Positions 1-9,995 of a stretch of 64,000 nt of DNA are shown piece after piece (the first letter of the stretch is position 1; every line of letters begins with the position of its first letter). Where the stretch lies: positions 434,001 through 498,000 of the forward strand of contig JALUTQ010000005.1 in NCBI GenBank assembly GCA_032718865.1, given 5' to 3'. The DNA is from Tilletia caries (lineage: Eukaryota > Basidiomycota > Exobasidiomycetes > Tilletiales > Tilletiaceae). The notes under the pieces are model-generated. The model did no database searches. It saw nothing but the letters and a program-made list of their open reading frames with translations, and had not been told where the DNA came from. A program made the translations under genes and the position numbers.

Positions 1-96
1 GCGCAAAAAGGGGAGGGGGGAAGAGAGAGAGAGAGAGAATTCATTGCTCAGGCGGGCTGCCCAAATGGCGGCGGTTACAAGGCGCGCGTCGACGCG

Positions 97-1518
97 ACGC
101 GTACCACGATATGCGCGAAAACACAAACGTGAAACCCTGCATGCATAGTCTCGACACTCGAACGTCGGTCTTGGCCTTGGCCGCCGACGGTCTCGCGAAA
201 TTAGGGCCAAATTCTGAGTGTACCCTTCATCGAAATTCACAAAACGGCCCTTTTTCGCTCTCAATGAATGTCCCCCAAACCTGGTCCGATTCTTTTCAAA
301 CTGCACAATCCTTCAGATCGTGGATGGATTGAAGGTGCTGCAAAATTTGGGACGCCTTCATTAAGTAGAAAAGTGCGATACGGAGCGCTCTGCCCGTTTT
401 GTTTTCTGCAATTCACGGTCTGAAAGAGGCCTGCCTGCGGTTGCCAGCCAAACTCCGAATGCTACCCTCCATCAATTTTTGAGTGGGCGATCCAGTTCAT
501 GCACTGCGCCACTGTCCGAGGTCCTGGAACTATAGCCGGCAGGAGCATGACATCATAGTGCATCGGTGCAGGCGCGTAGCACGACTTTCCTCATTTCCTG
601 CCTCATTCCTGCCCAACGCGTCTCAGACGCGTCGCTTCACGCTTGCCGCTGTACGTCCACCATCTCGGTCCTCCCCTTCTCTATCCTCCTCTCTCCCTCT
701 CTCACTGCCCACTGGTGAGCATGCTGTCCAGCAGCTTGCCTTCTCCCCAGCTCGCTGCTGGCGAAACAGTGCTGCGATCGGGCAGAAGACGTCCTCTCGC
801 GGAGATTCAGGCTTCCCAGCCTGAGAACCCGTTTCAGCACTCATCTACGTCCACGGCTTGGTCCCCGCCTCCAAAGCGTCAGCGACAGAGAGCACGACAT
901 GCTGGTCATCATTCGGAGTATGGTTCTTGTAAGGTGTCTGACATATGTAGGTGCCACGCGTACATTATTCAGCACCTCACAAGTTAACATTTCTATCCTC
1001 TCACCCGTACCGACGCGTGGTGACCGACGCGTGGTGCGGGTTGTTTTTCTTCTCTATAAACGCATTGATATATGGTATCTGCGCGCGCGATATGTGTGGT
1101 GCGCGTTGTTTTTATTTCTCACCTGAGACGCGCCGCGCGTCGACAAGTGTCACGTGGCGCGTGTGGTGTGCGACGCGTGGTGCGCGTTGGTTTCTCACGC
1201 GCCCAACGCGTGGTGCGCGTCACGTGCCACATATGGTGCGTGTTGTTTACAATTTTAGTGAAGTGTTGGTTCACGCGTATTTACCATCGAAACACATTTT
1301 TCGCGTGGTGAACCAACGCTCACCACGCGCACCGCGCGCACCACTCACCACCGCTTCCTCTCACCTCACCTCGCCACACTCACACTTCCCCTTTGACTCG
1401 TCCCTGCTCCCATGATGACTGTATGACTGTGTATGTATTTAGCCCGTGTCAAAGGATGACTGTGTATTGACTGCTGGGTGATTTATGGTGACTGTTGGAT
1501 GACTACTATCTGACGCGT
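97..1518. promoter_or_regulatory. Cluster of ten ACGCGT (MCB-like) sites upstream of helicase
   Basis: ACGCGT occurs at 97, 616, 627, 956, 1013, 1027, 1173, 1206, 1273 and 1513. Several sit inside a loose repeat resembling GACGCGTGGTGCGCGTTG. ACGCGT is the MluI cell-cycle box bound by MBF in yeasts, so S-phase control of the downstream helicase is possible. It could equally be a degenerate satellite. I see no convincing gene in 1-1980. Confidence 0.4.
137..232 (+). repeat. Left inverted repeat of the helicase/DUF6589 unit
   Basis: Reverse-complement homology to 14075-14177. Shared blocks are TGTACCCTTCATCG (identical over 14 nt), a block of about 20 nt around GAAATTAGGG with three differences, and a block around CTGCATGCA...AGTCTC with one indel and one mismatch. 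A degenerate direct copy of the inner part lies at about 443-475. The spacing of blocks is kept in both arms, which argues against chance. Confidence 0.6.
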
Positions 1519-1637
1519 CAGTTGTCACGTGGCTGTGACTCTTGTGACTCACCAGCACACCGACGCATCCACATCACCACACCTCAGCGCAGCGCACACC
1601 ACACAATGCGCTGCGCATCAGGGGGCACCATGAAAGG

Positions 1638-1645
1638 TATAAAAG
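1638..1645 (+). promoter_or_regulatory. TATA box, probable helicase promoter
   Basis: TATAAAAG is followed after about 25-30 bases by a pyrimidine-rich stretch (1660-1710) that suits a fungal transcription start. The first coding segment I can support downstream starts after an acceptor-like TTACAG ending near 1984. This makes 1670-1984 a likely leader with at least one intron. Confidence 0.45.
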
Positions 1646-1984
1646 GAGCGCCCTCGCCGCCCTTCTTCCCTTCTGGTCCCCCCAGCTCTTTCCTCTCACA
1701 CTCCCAGACAACTAACTTAGCAATCACAGATCATTGCAGAGTTAAAGTCTACTGTGTGAAGTCTGAGTCTCATAAAGTTTCATCAAGTGATTGAGAGAGC
1801 CACTTTCACCCACACACCTGTAGGACCACTGGTATACTGGTTAGTTATCTAAACATAGTAGCATAGGCCAAAGTTCAGCAGCGCGTCACTTCTGTCTCTA
1901 TACAACGAGCGGTAGTACGCGTTCGACTGTCCAACACCAATTCTATTGTGTTTGCAACGACCTTATAACTAGGAAATCTTACAG

Positions 1985-2185
1985 TTCTCCATCACTATCT
2001 CACTCCTCCTCCAGATCTCCCTCTCATTCTCTCTCTGGTTCTCCTCCTAACCCTCTGCCTACTGCCGTCCCCTCCCGCGCGACTCGATCCCGGAACAAAT
2101 CCACACAGGCTGCTCATGTTAACATGATTCAGCTTCTCAGGGACTTCCACAAGGATGCAGGCTTCACTCCAGAGCAGTGGCAGCT
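1985..2185 (+). pseudogene. N-terminal fragment of RecQ-type helicase, cut by LTR insertion
   Basis: An open frame reads through ...HVNMIQLLRDFHKDAG to the Q-motif-like residues FTPEQWQ and stops making sense exactly at 2186, where a TG-initiated LTR begins. The ATG at 2124 is the first in this segment, but the frame is open further upstream to an acceptor-like TTACAG near 1984, so an upstream exon is likely. The last five bases, CAGCT, recur at 7188-7192 beyond the insertion. Skipping the insertion and one copy of CAGCT joins EQWQ in frame to LEVICCLAAGWDVV, the residues that precede Walker A. The split is therefore a simple transposon disruption of an exon. Confidence 0.75.
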
Positions 2186-2444
2186 TGTGCTGGACAGGGT
2201 CCATGTGGCTTCTTTATCTTATCTTATCTCGTTCTCTTTTTCTCTACTTCCCTCTTTTCCCTCACGCATCCCGCATAGCAACACCCTGCCTCCACTTCCT
2301 TCCACTTTTCCCACGTCACACTTTTCCCTCGCTCTCATCGTTACCCTTCTCGAGCTCATCTCCTGTACTTAGTTCTCTCTCCTCGTCATTCACTCACACT
2401 TCACTGGTTGCACTTTGCTGCTCACTGCTAGTTCATCTAGTATA
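2186..2444 (+). repeat. LTR 1 of FHA-carrying element
   Basis: 259 bp, identical by eye to LTR 3 (6929-7187). It starts TGTGCTGGACAGG and ends CTAGTATA. The start resembles the Ty3-element LTR start TGTGCTGAACGGG, and both continue with a TCCA(C/T)GTGGCTT block and then TTATCTTATCT. Confidence 0.85.
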
Positions 2445-2459
2445 TGGTGATGAGAGTAG
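2445..2459 (+). other. Primer-binding site, first internal region
   Basis: TGGTGATGAGAGTAG directly follows the LTR. It matches the complement of a tRNA 3' end including CCA. The same start is used at 4818 and in both internal regions of the minus-strand Ty3 array. Confidence 0.75.
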
Positions 2460-2831
2460 ATCTGCTTTGCTGAGCGAACGACGCAGGCTAAGCAACCCAC
2501 AGACCACAACCCTTTCCCTCACCCTTTTCACCGCTTTGCCCTCCCACCACCCTCATCTTCTCTTCTACCATTTCATCCATCTCGACTCTCGCCAGTCGCC
2601 AGTCGCCGTTTCCCCTCGATTCTCGAGACCGCGCTTCTTTCATCCACTAGGCACTCTCCGTCTCGACTCTCGCGGCTCGCAAGTCCCAGCAGCTCTTCAG
2701 ACGATTCGCGCGTACGGTGTGGGTGTTGAGGTTGAGGTGCCCCCTCCGCCCACGATCCTCGCTTCGCTCTCCAAGACTCAAGACCAGCTCTCCTTCGCTC
2801 GACGCGTCCGTCGGGTTTCTAGCCTCACATC

Positions 2832-3899
2832 ATGTCTACTTTCACCCTAACCCTTTCCCCGCATCCCCGAAGCTTTACAACATTCGCCGCCAAAACCTTC
2901 ACATTCTACACCAACGAGTATCGCATCATTCACCTCGGAGGGGATGCAAAACACACACTCCTCCCTTCTTCCCACAACGGTCGATTCCCAGCGCCACTTC
3001 CCGAGGCTCTCTCAGAGCTCACCTTCTACAAGGACAAGCTCTGGTTTCGAGACGTCGGTGTGAAGGACAACTACTACGGTAGTTTGTGCAACCATCGTGT
3101 CGTTCGTCAGCCCCGCGAGCAGGATAGCGTCATCCAACTTCAGGACGGTGACCAGTTAGAATTCGGCGAATTTGACCAGCCGATCGGTTCTCGAGACCAC
3201 CTCGACTTCATCGATATGGTCATCTGCACGGTTCGCATTCAACGTCGACTCTCACGGCGCACGACTATTCCATCTGCTGCTCTGATCGGCACCGATCACA
3301 CCTCAACGAGTGCGCCTGCTCCTTCTTCACCGCCTGCACCAACCGGCACCAATTGGACGGGCGTTCGCGATCTTGTGGAGGGGATTCGGGCTTCAACGAC
3401 ACCAGGTGCAGACTTGCGACAACACCATCGTCCAGGGCACGAGGCGCGCCAAGGGCTGACATCCGTGGCGCATTCGCATTCAGCGACCGATCAACGTGCA
3501 ACCGCCCGTTCATATGCGCAGCTCGTCGACCGAAGCTCCCCCATTACGAGCTCGGCAGCGGCATGCTCCCCGGTCCCATCTGCTTCTATCCTGCACGCGC
3601 ATCCTCCCACCCCACTAGCCTCTCCGTCTGGATCTACACTCCCGAACCCGATGTCCGTCGCCAAAGCACGTGTCGACGTCACCTCGGGACTGACTTCGGG
3701 ACTGGCGCCTGCAACCCCTCTCAGCCCTGCTTCCAGTCCTCTCCTGGCAGAAACGATGTCACCGTCCAATCGCCCAGCCCTCAATCCGGAGACTTTCATC
3801 TACGCCGCCCTCACCGCTCAGCGTTCGTTCTCTGCGCAAGCAAGTGCTTCAGCGACTGTCGCGTCCGACATCGACGAGAATCCCACTCGGTTTTTGTAG
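2832..3899 (+). pseudogene. FHA-domain protein, first copy, truncated by one-base insertion
   Basis: The ATG at 2832 opens the same ORF as at 5205, but a run of five T near 3891-3895 replaces the four T of copy 2 and brings in TAG, giving 355 residues. The rest of the coding sequence, including the membrane anchor, survives in another frame up to about 4422. The FHA-like region (about residues 23-135) is intact. All differences from copy 2 are homopolymer lengths, so a sequencing or assembly error is a real alternative to mutation. Confidence 0.7.
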
Positions 3900-4556
3900 T
3901 TGCCCCTCCGTGGCTTCGGCCACGTTGGCGATAGACCGCGTCCGTGCAGCTTGGACCGCGTCTCGCGAGGGACTTCTTACGACTTCATCGCCTTCAGCAG
4001 CCCCGGCTTCCCCTTTGACGAATCGTGCCGCTGCCATCGAGCTTGCGCTCAGCCGTTTACGGACGGTACTGATGACTATGCGGTCCAACCCAGCATACCC
4101 TGTCAAAACCGATGCGCCTTGTGCGGCGAGTGGATCGAGCTCAGTGTATGGATGTCGATCGCAGCGCAATGTTCGGTCTCCGCGCCTTGGAGAAAATGCC
4201 TCCCAGCTCGCACATCGACCTCCTACCTCCATGCTTCCAACATCTCCCACAGCTCGCTTCCCCTGCTTCTCGATTCCTCAATTGTGTTCTTCCACGGTCG
4301 CATCAACATTCTCTGCATCTCCAGCTCCTTTCAGTTCGACCATCGACCTCAGCAGAGGGCTGCTTTGGCACGCTCTTCTGGCACAGGTCACTGTCATCAT
4401 CTGCATTTTCGCCCTTCGTTGATCTTGAGCACATCCTCCAACCCTTCTACTTCCTCATACTCTCTGCGCTCCCTTCCCCGTTCTCCTCTTGGCTCACACT
4501 GGTTGCAATTCCCTCCACAACCACGACTCGGGACAGTCGTCTTTCGTCGGTGGGGA

Positions 4557-4817
4557 TGTGCTGGACAGGGTCCATGTGGCTTCTTTATCTTATCTTATCT
4601 CGTTCTCTTTTTCTCTACTTCCCTCTTTTTCCCTCACGCATCCCGCATAGCAACACCCTGCCTCCACTTCCTTCCACTTTTTCCCACGTCACACTTTTCC
4701 CTCGCTCTCATCGTTACCCTTCTCGAGCTCATCTCCTGTACTTAGTTCTCTCTCCTCGTCATTCACTCACACTTCACTGGTTGCACTTTGCTGCTCACTG
4801 CTAGTTCATCTAGTATA
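4557..4817 (+). repeat. LTR 2 (middle LTR) of FHA-carrying element
   Basis: 261 bp. It differs from LTRs 1 and 3 by one extra T in each of two T runs. It serves as 3' LTR of the first internal region (preceded by the purine tract) and 5' LTR of the second (followed by the primer-binding site at 4818). Confidence 0.85.
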
Positions 4818-5204
4818 TGGTGATGAGAGTAGATCTGCTTTGCTGAGCGAACGACGCAGGCTAAGCAACCCACAGACCACAACCCTTTCCCTCACCCTTT
4901 TCACCGCTTTGCCCTCCCACCACCCTCATCTTCTCTTCTACCATTTCATCCATCTCGACTCTCGCCAGTCGCCAGTCGCCGTTTCCCCTCGATTCTCGAG
5001 ACCGCGCTTCTTTCATCCACTAGGCACTCTCCGTCTCGACTCTCGCGGCTCGCAAGTCCCAGCAGCTCTTCAGACGATTCGCGCGTACGGTGTGGGTGTT
5101 GAGGTTGAGGTGCCCCCTCCGCCCACGATCCTCGCTTCGCTCTCCAAGACTCAAGACCAGCTCTCCTTCGCTCGACGCGTCCGTCGGGTTTCTAGCCTCA
5201 CATC

Positions 5205-6794
5205 ATGTCTACTTTCACCCTAACCCTTTCCCCGCATCCCCGAAGCTTTACAACATTCGCCGCCAAAACCTTCACATTCTACACCAACGAGTATCGCATC
5301 ATTCACCTCGGAGGGGATGCAAAACACACACTCCTCCCTTCTTCCCACAACGGTCGATTCCCAGCGCCACTTCCCGAGGCTCTCTCAGAGCTCACCTTCT
5401 ACAAGGACAAGCTCTGGTTTCGAGACGTCGGTGTGAAGGACAACTACTACGGTAGTTTGTGCAACCATCGTGTCGTTCGTCAGCCCCGCGAGCAGGATAG
5501 CGTCATCCAACTTCAGGACGGTGACCAGTTAGAATTCGGCGAATTTGACCAGCCGATCGGTTCTCGAGACCACCTCGACTTCATCGATATGGTCATCTGC
5601 ACGGTTCGCATTCAACGTCGACTCTCACGGCGCACGACTATTCCATCTGCTGCTCTGATCGGCACCGATCACACCTCAACGAGTGCGCCTGCTCCTTCTT
5701 CACCGCCTGCACCAACCGGCACCAATTGGACGGGCGTTCGCGATCTTGTGGAGGGGATTCGGGCTTCAACGACACCAGGTGCAGACTTGCGACAACACCA
5801 TCGTCCAGGGCACGAGGCGCGCCAAGGGCTGACATCCGTGGCGCATTCGCATTCAGCGACCGATCAACGTGCAACCGCCCGTTCATATGCGCAGCTCGTC
5901 GACCGAAGCTCCCCCATTACGAGCTCGGCAGCGGCATGCTCCCCGGTCCCATCTGCTTCTATCCTGCACGCGCATCCTCCCACCCCACTAGCCTCTCCGT
6001 CTGGATCTACACTCCCGAACCCGATGTCCGTCGCCAAAGCACGTGTCGACGTCACCTCGGGACTGACTTCGGGACTGGCGCCTGCAACCCCTCTCAGCCC
6101 TGCTTCCAGTCCTCTCCTGGCAGAAACGATGTCACCGTCCAATCGCCCAGCCCTCAATCCGGAGACTTTCATCTACGCCGCCCTCACCGCTCAGCGTTCG
6201 TTCTCTGCGCAAGCAAGTGCTTCAGCGACTGTCGCGTCCGACATCGACGAGAATCCCACTCGGTTTTGTAGTTGCCCCTCCGTGGCTTCGGCCACGTTGG
6301 CGATAGACCGCGTCCGTGCAGCTTGGACCGCGTCTCGCGAGGGACTTCTTACGACTTCATCGCCTTCAGCAGCCCCGGCTTCCCCTTTGACGAATCGTGC
6401 CGCTGCCATCGAGCTTGCGCTCAGCCGTTTACGGACGGTACTGATGACTATGCGGTCCAACCCAGCATACCCTGTCAAAACCGATGCGCCTTGTGCGGCG
6501 AGTGGATCGAGCTCAGTGTATGGATGTCGATCGCAGCGCAATGTTCGGTCTCCGCGCCTTGGAGAAAATGCCTCCCAGCTCGCACATCGACCTCCTACCT
6601 CCATGCTTCCAACATCTCCCACAGCTCGCTTCCCCTGCTTCTCGATTCCTCAATTGTGTTCTTCCACGGTCGCATCAACATTCTCTGCATCTCCAGCTCC
6701 TTTCAGTTCGACCATCGACCTCAGCAGAGGGCTGCTTTGGCACGCTCTTCTGGCACAGGTCACTGTCATCATCTGCATTTTCGCCCTTCGTTGA
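5205..6794 (+). CDS. FHA-like domain protein with C-terminal membrane anchor, carried inside an LTR element
   Basis: 529 residues, no introns. Residues about 23-135 resemble an FHA fold: a first strand FTFYTNEYRIIHLGG, then a LWFRDVGVKDNYYGS block in the place of the usual D..S.NGT segment, then QLQDGDQLEFGE, which fits the common L..GD.I.FG. The middle (about 140-480) is low-complexity Ser/Pro/Ala-rich. The last about 20 residues form a hydrophobic helix ending CIFALR, typical of a tail anchor. FHA plus tail anchor is the architecture of SLMAP and yeast Far9/Far10 of STRIPAK/FAR complexes, so this may be a captured and shortened host gene; that is inference. The ATG at 5205 is the first in a long pyrimidine-rich leader. 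A direct role in transposition cannot be excluded. Confidence 0.65.
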   Translation: MSTFTLTLSPHPRSFTTFAAKTFTFYTNEYRIIHLGGDAKHTLLPSSHNGRFPAPLPEALSELTFYKDKLWFRDVGVKDNYYGSLCNHRVVRQPREQDSVIQLQDGDQLEFGEFDQPIGSRDHLDFIDMVICTVRIQRRLSRRTTIPSAALIGTDHTSTSAPAPSSPPAPTGTNWTGVRDLVEGIRASTTPGADLRQHHRPGHEARQGLTSVAHSHSATDQRATARSYAQLVDRSSPITSSAAACSPVPSASILHAHPPTPLASPSGSTLPNPMSVAKARVDVTSGLTSGLAPATPLSPASSPLLAETMSPSNRPALNPETFIYAALTAQRSFSAQASASATVASDIDENPTRFCSCPSVASATLAIDRVRAAWTASREGLLTTSSPSAAPASPLTNRAAAIELALSRLRTVLMTMRSNPAYPVKTDAPCAASGSSSVYGCRSQRNVRSPRLGENASQLAHRPPTSMLPTSPTARFPCFSIPQLCSSTVASTFSASPAPFSSTIDLSRGLLWHALLAQVTVIICIFALR

Positions 6795-6928
6795 TCTTGA
6801 GCACATCCTCCAACCCTTCTACTTCCTCATACTCTCTGCGCTCCCTTCCCCGTTCTCCTCTTGGCTCACACTGGTTGCAATTCCCTCCACAACCACGACT
6901 CGGGACAGTCGTCTTTCGTCGGTGGGGA

Positions 6929-7187
6929 TGTGCTGGACAGGGTCCATGTGGCTTCTTTATCTTATCTTATCTCGTTCTCTTTTTCTCTACTTCCCTCTTT
7001 TCCCTCACGCATCCCGCATAGCAACACCCTGCCTCCACTTCCTTCCACTTTTCCCACGTCACACTTTTCCCTCGCTCTCATCGTTACCCTTCTCGAGCTC
7101 ATCTCCTGTACTTAGTTCTCTCTCCTCGTCATTCACTCACACTTCACTGGTTGCACTTTGCTGCTCACTGCTAGTTCATCTAGTATA
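6929..7187 (+). repeat. LTR 3 of FHA-carrying element
   Basis: 259 bp, identical by eye to LTR 1. It is followed directly by CAGCT (7188-7192), the second copy of the target-site duplication, and by resumed helicase coding sequence. Confidence 0.85.
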
Positions 7188-9736
7188 CAGCTCGAAGTCA
7201 TCTGCTGTCTAGCTGCTGGGTGGGATGTTGTGCTCTCAGCTGGCACTGGAAGGGGCAAGAGCCTGATCTGGGAGATCGCCGCGCTTCTTCACCCTGACAA
7301 GATCTTCTTGGTGATCGTTCCTCTGCAGGCCATCGAGATTGATCAGGTTAGTATCTGCCATCTAGTCCCTCTGTCTCGATTCCTGGTGATGCTGTGCTGT
7401 AGTCTGTGGCATACTGAGCGTTTTGCTGATGCTTCTGCCGTCTGCTATCGCGCTTTAATTTCATACGTAGGTCTCCAAGTACACCAAAACGTCCGTCTCT
7501 GCCATCGCCTCAGTCAAAGCGTCATCACCGGCAAACTGCAAGATCAGACGAACTCTGTGGCTCAGGCCTCAACCACAAAGTGAGTTGCAGTCTCAGATAC
7601 GTTCTTCTTCTCCTGTCTCCTCCCTGGCCTCTGCTGCCTTCTCGTCCCTGTTTCGTGTTGCCTTGCTCTCGATGAGCTGGAACAGTTGATTTCTTCCCCT
7701 TTGCCGCTGCCGAGACTCGAGGTCTCGAGAAGCGTGACCTTGATCTGTCCTTTGCTCTTTCTCTGGCGTTGGCAGTCGAGAGTCGGGACAGGATTGGGTA
7801 TTCTGCGACTATCAATCATATCATGCCTTCTTCGTTCTTCCTCTCTTCTACTCGCTGATCCACAGTCACGATTCACAAAGAATGAGCCTAGAAACGATTG
7901 CTGAATCAGATTCCATTTGTCCAAACTTCTGATTGATCTAGCTCTGTTTTGTCTCCTCGAACCGACCATACCGCGCGAGCCGCGCGGAAGAAACTTCAAA
8001 GGGATCTCCGAGACGGGGTGTATCAGCTGATTTTTGCCTCCCCCGAGATGCTGCTCCAGAATCCAAACATCAGTCTCCTTCTCTCCGAGCCCAGCTTCAA
8101 AAACCGAGTCGGAGGAGTTTTCGTGGACGAGGCCCACGTCGTCGAAGACTGGGGCTACCGTGTTTCCCCTGGCGACAAACGCGCGTTCAGACCCGAGTAC
8201 GCGAAGATTCGGACCGTCAGAGCGCGTATCGGAATGGACGTTCCCTGTGCTGCAGTTTCTGCAACGCTTCCTCGCGCGACTCTCGCGTCCGTCATACAAT
8301 CGCTTGATCTCGGTCGAAGGAATCTGCTTGCGATCGATGCCGGCACAGACCGCTCGAATATCACGTACGAGGTGCATCCTATCCGCAATAGCATCACTCA
8401 AATGACGGACCTCTTGCGCCTCTTTCAACCATCATATGCTCGCCCTTCCGACATCCCGAAAACGATCATATACGTTCGTACGCGCATGGAGGCGTATCGC
8501 GCCTCTGCCCTTCTTTATGACTTCCTTGGACGCCCGCCCGGTGTCGTTCGTCCCTTCACATCACTCTCCTCCGACGCTTACAAGAAATCCGTCATGCAGG
8601 AGGGCTTCCGCACAGGTTCGGTGAGAGTTGTGGTCGCGACTGAAGCTGGTGGTATGGGAATAGACATTTCCGACATTGCTCGAATTGTTCAATTTTCTTT
8701 GCCTCCAGATCTGAAGGGGTTGGCCCAACACTTCGGTAGGGCTATGCGGGATCCAAGTCGGGCAGGCAGAGCCATTCTTCTGGCCCCTCAATGGGCCTTT
8801 GATCCACAGGCATCGGTCACGGTGAAGCTGGCCCTCAAGGTCCCCAAGGGCAAGGACGCTGCTGCGCGTCGAGCCAATATGGACGCCGGGCTCAGGAAGT
8901 TCATCAACCACTGCGACTGCCGTCGCCGAGTGCTCCTGGACACGATGCGCTTGGAGCCTCAAGTCATCGAGGCTCATATCCCTGGTCGTCGTGTGCGCCT
9001 GCACGATGTCTGCGCATCCTCCGCTTCTTCCACAGACCGCTGCGTTCGCATCTTGCCCAATGCAGAATCAGAATTAGGACCAGAACCAGAACCAACGTCT
9101 TCCTCCAATATCCACTCAGCGGCATCCCGAACTCGTCCGCGTTGGGATACAGTCATAATGCGGACGGAACCACCAGCCGCACGCACAGGTAGCTCGACTT
9201 TGTGCTGCGATGTGTGCGCTGCGAGTAGCGCTGGTAGCTCGGAGTCCACGAACCCTTTCCAGATCGGTGTTCCCCCTCCAGTCCCACAGAACATTCTAGC
9301 CGCAGTCGGAACGTCAACGAAGGCCGCATACATTCCACGGCCACCCCCACCAGCTTTCGAGACGGCGCGTCGCGAGCTTGCGAACAGTCTCAGGTCGTGG
9401 CGGTCTGCGCGGTTCAAAGCCAAACAACTACCGCCTTTTCTGGACTCCTCGTGCCTGCTGTCCGACCAGGCAATAGTCAATCTCGTAGCTCAGTGTGTGC
9501 GGTTGATGGTGCAAAACATGCACGGCGGCTCACTTGACCCTCCCTACCTTCGATCCCTACTCCAAACCGAGCACGTGCTGATGGACGAGGCCAGTGTCAT
9601 CGCATTGCAGAGTCATCTTCAAGTTTGGCTCCCCGCTGCCGTTAACCGCCACGGTCATCTTATCCACCAATTCCGGCTGACCTCGGTGGGCGAACTGCCA
9701 AGAGATAGAGTAAGCCTTTCCTCAAGTCAGCGATAG
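7188..9736 (+). pseudogene. RecQ-family ATP-dependent DNA helicase, main body (interrupted gene)
   Basis: Superfamily 2 helicase of the RecQ type. Visible motifs in order: Walker A AGTGRGKSLIW (about 7238), motif Ib FASPEMLL, motif II VFVDEAHVVEDWG with FRPEYAKIR (about 8120-8210), motif III SATL, motif IV TIIYVRTR, motif V VVVATEAGGMGIDISD and motif VI QHFGRAMRDPSRAGR (about 8720-8770). A Cys-containing HCDCRRRVLLDTMR follows where RecQ proteins carry a zinc-binding region. Introns lie at about 7347-7470 and between 7580 and 7941; the exact junctions there are unclear. The last exon runs to 9736, or splices at GTAAGC near 9711. Subtelomeric RecQ-like genes are known in fungi, including smuts. 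As assembled, the gene is split from its N-terminus by the LTR array. Confidence 0.75.
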
Positions 9737-9995
9737 GTGAGCATGGCGGGCAACCAGGCACCGGGACATGTGCGCTCTTGGGCCCCGGCGCTGTTGACCT
9801 CGCAGTTCTGACATGATCCAGCTGATCAATCTCCGACTTCATTCATTGCAGATACCATCCACATTGACGCGTTGGACTGCTAGCACACACATACGCTTGG
9901 ATCCGTCTGCTTGCGCAAAGGTGCGTGGTGAGTCCAGACTCTGGAGTCTGGTGACGGCGGCAGAAGATGTGAGGATCCGTTGTGATTTCAGGAGC

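Larger units (their letters stand above)
2186..7187 (+). mobile_element. Tandem LTR-internal-LTR-internal-LTR non-autonomous retroelement carrying an FHA-domain gene
   Basis: Three near-identical 259-261 bp LTRs (TG...TA) enclose two near-identical internal regions of 2112 and 2111 bp. Each internal region begins directly with a primer-binding site, TGGTGATGAGAGTAG, and ends with the purine-rich tract GGTGGGGA. The same tRNA-complementary start and a closely related 3' end (GACAGTCGTCTTT..GGTGGGGA, then TGTGCTG) occur in the Ty3/gypsy element at 14.5-23.5 kb, so that family probably supplies the enzymes. The array is flanked by CAGCT on both sides (2181-2185, 7188-7192). There is no gag, RT or integrase inside; the only long ORF encodes an FHA-like protein. 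Copies differ only by single bases in homopolymers, as far as I compared them. Confidence 0.85.

Noticed and set aside
122..137. 16-bp identity CACAAACGTGAAACCC with 29165-29180
   Set aside because: One 16-mer match is expected by chance in a 64-kb window, and the flanks do not align.
2155..2850. ORF running from the helicase fragment through LTR 1
   Set aside because: It crosses the insertion junction and codes low-complexity Ser/Pro/Leu from pyrimidine-rich LTR sequence; no start context or domain.
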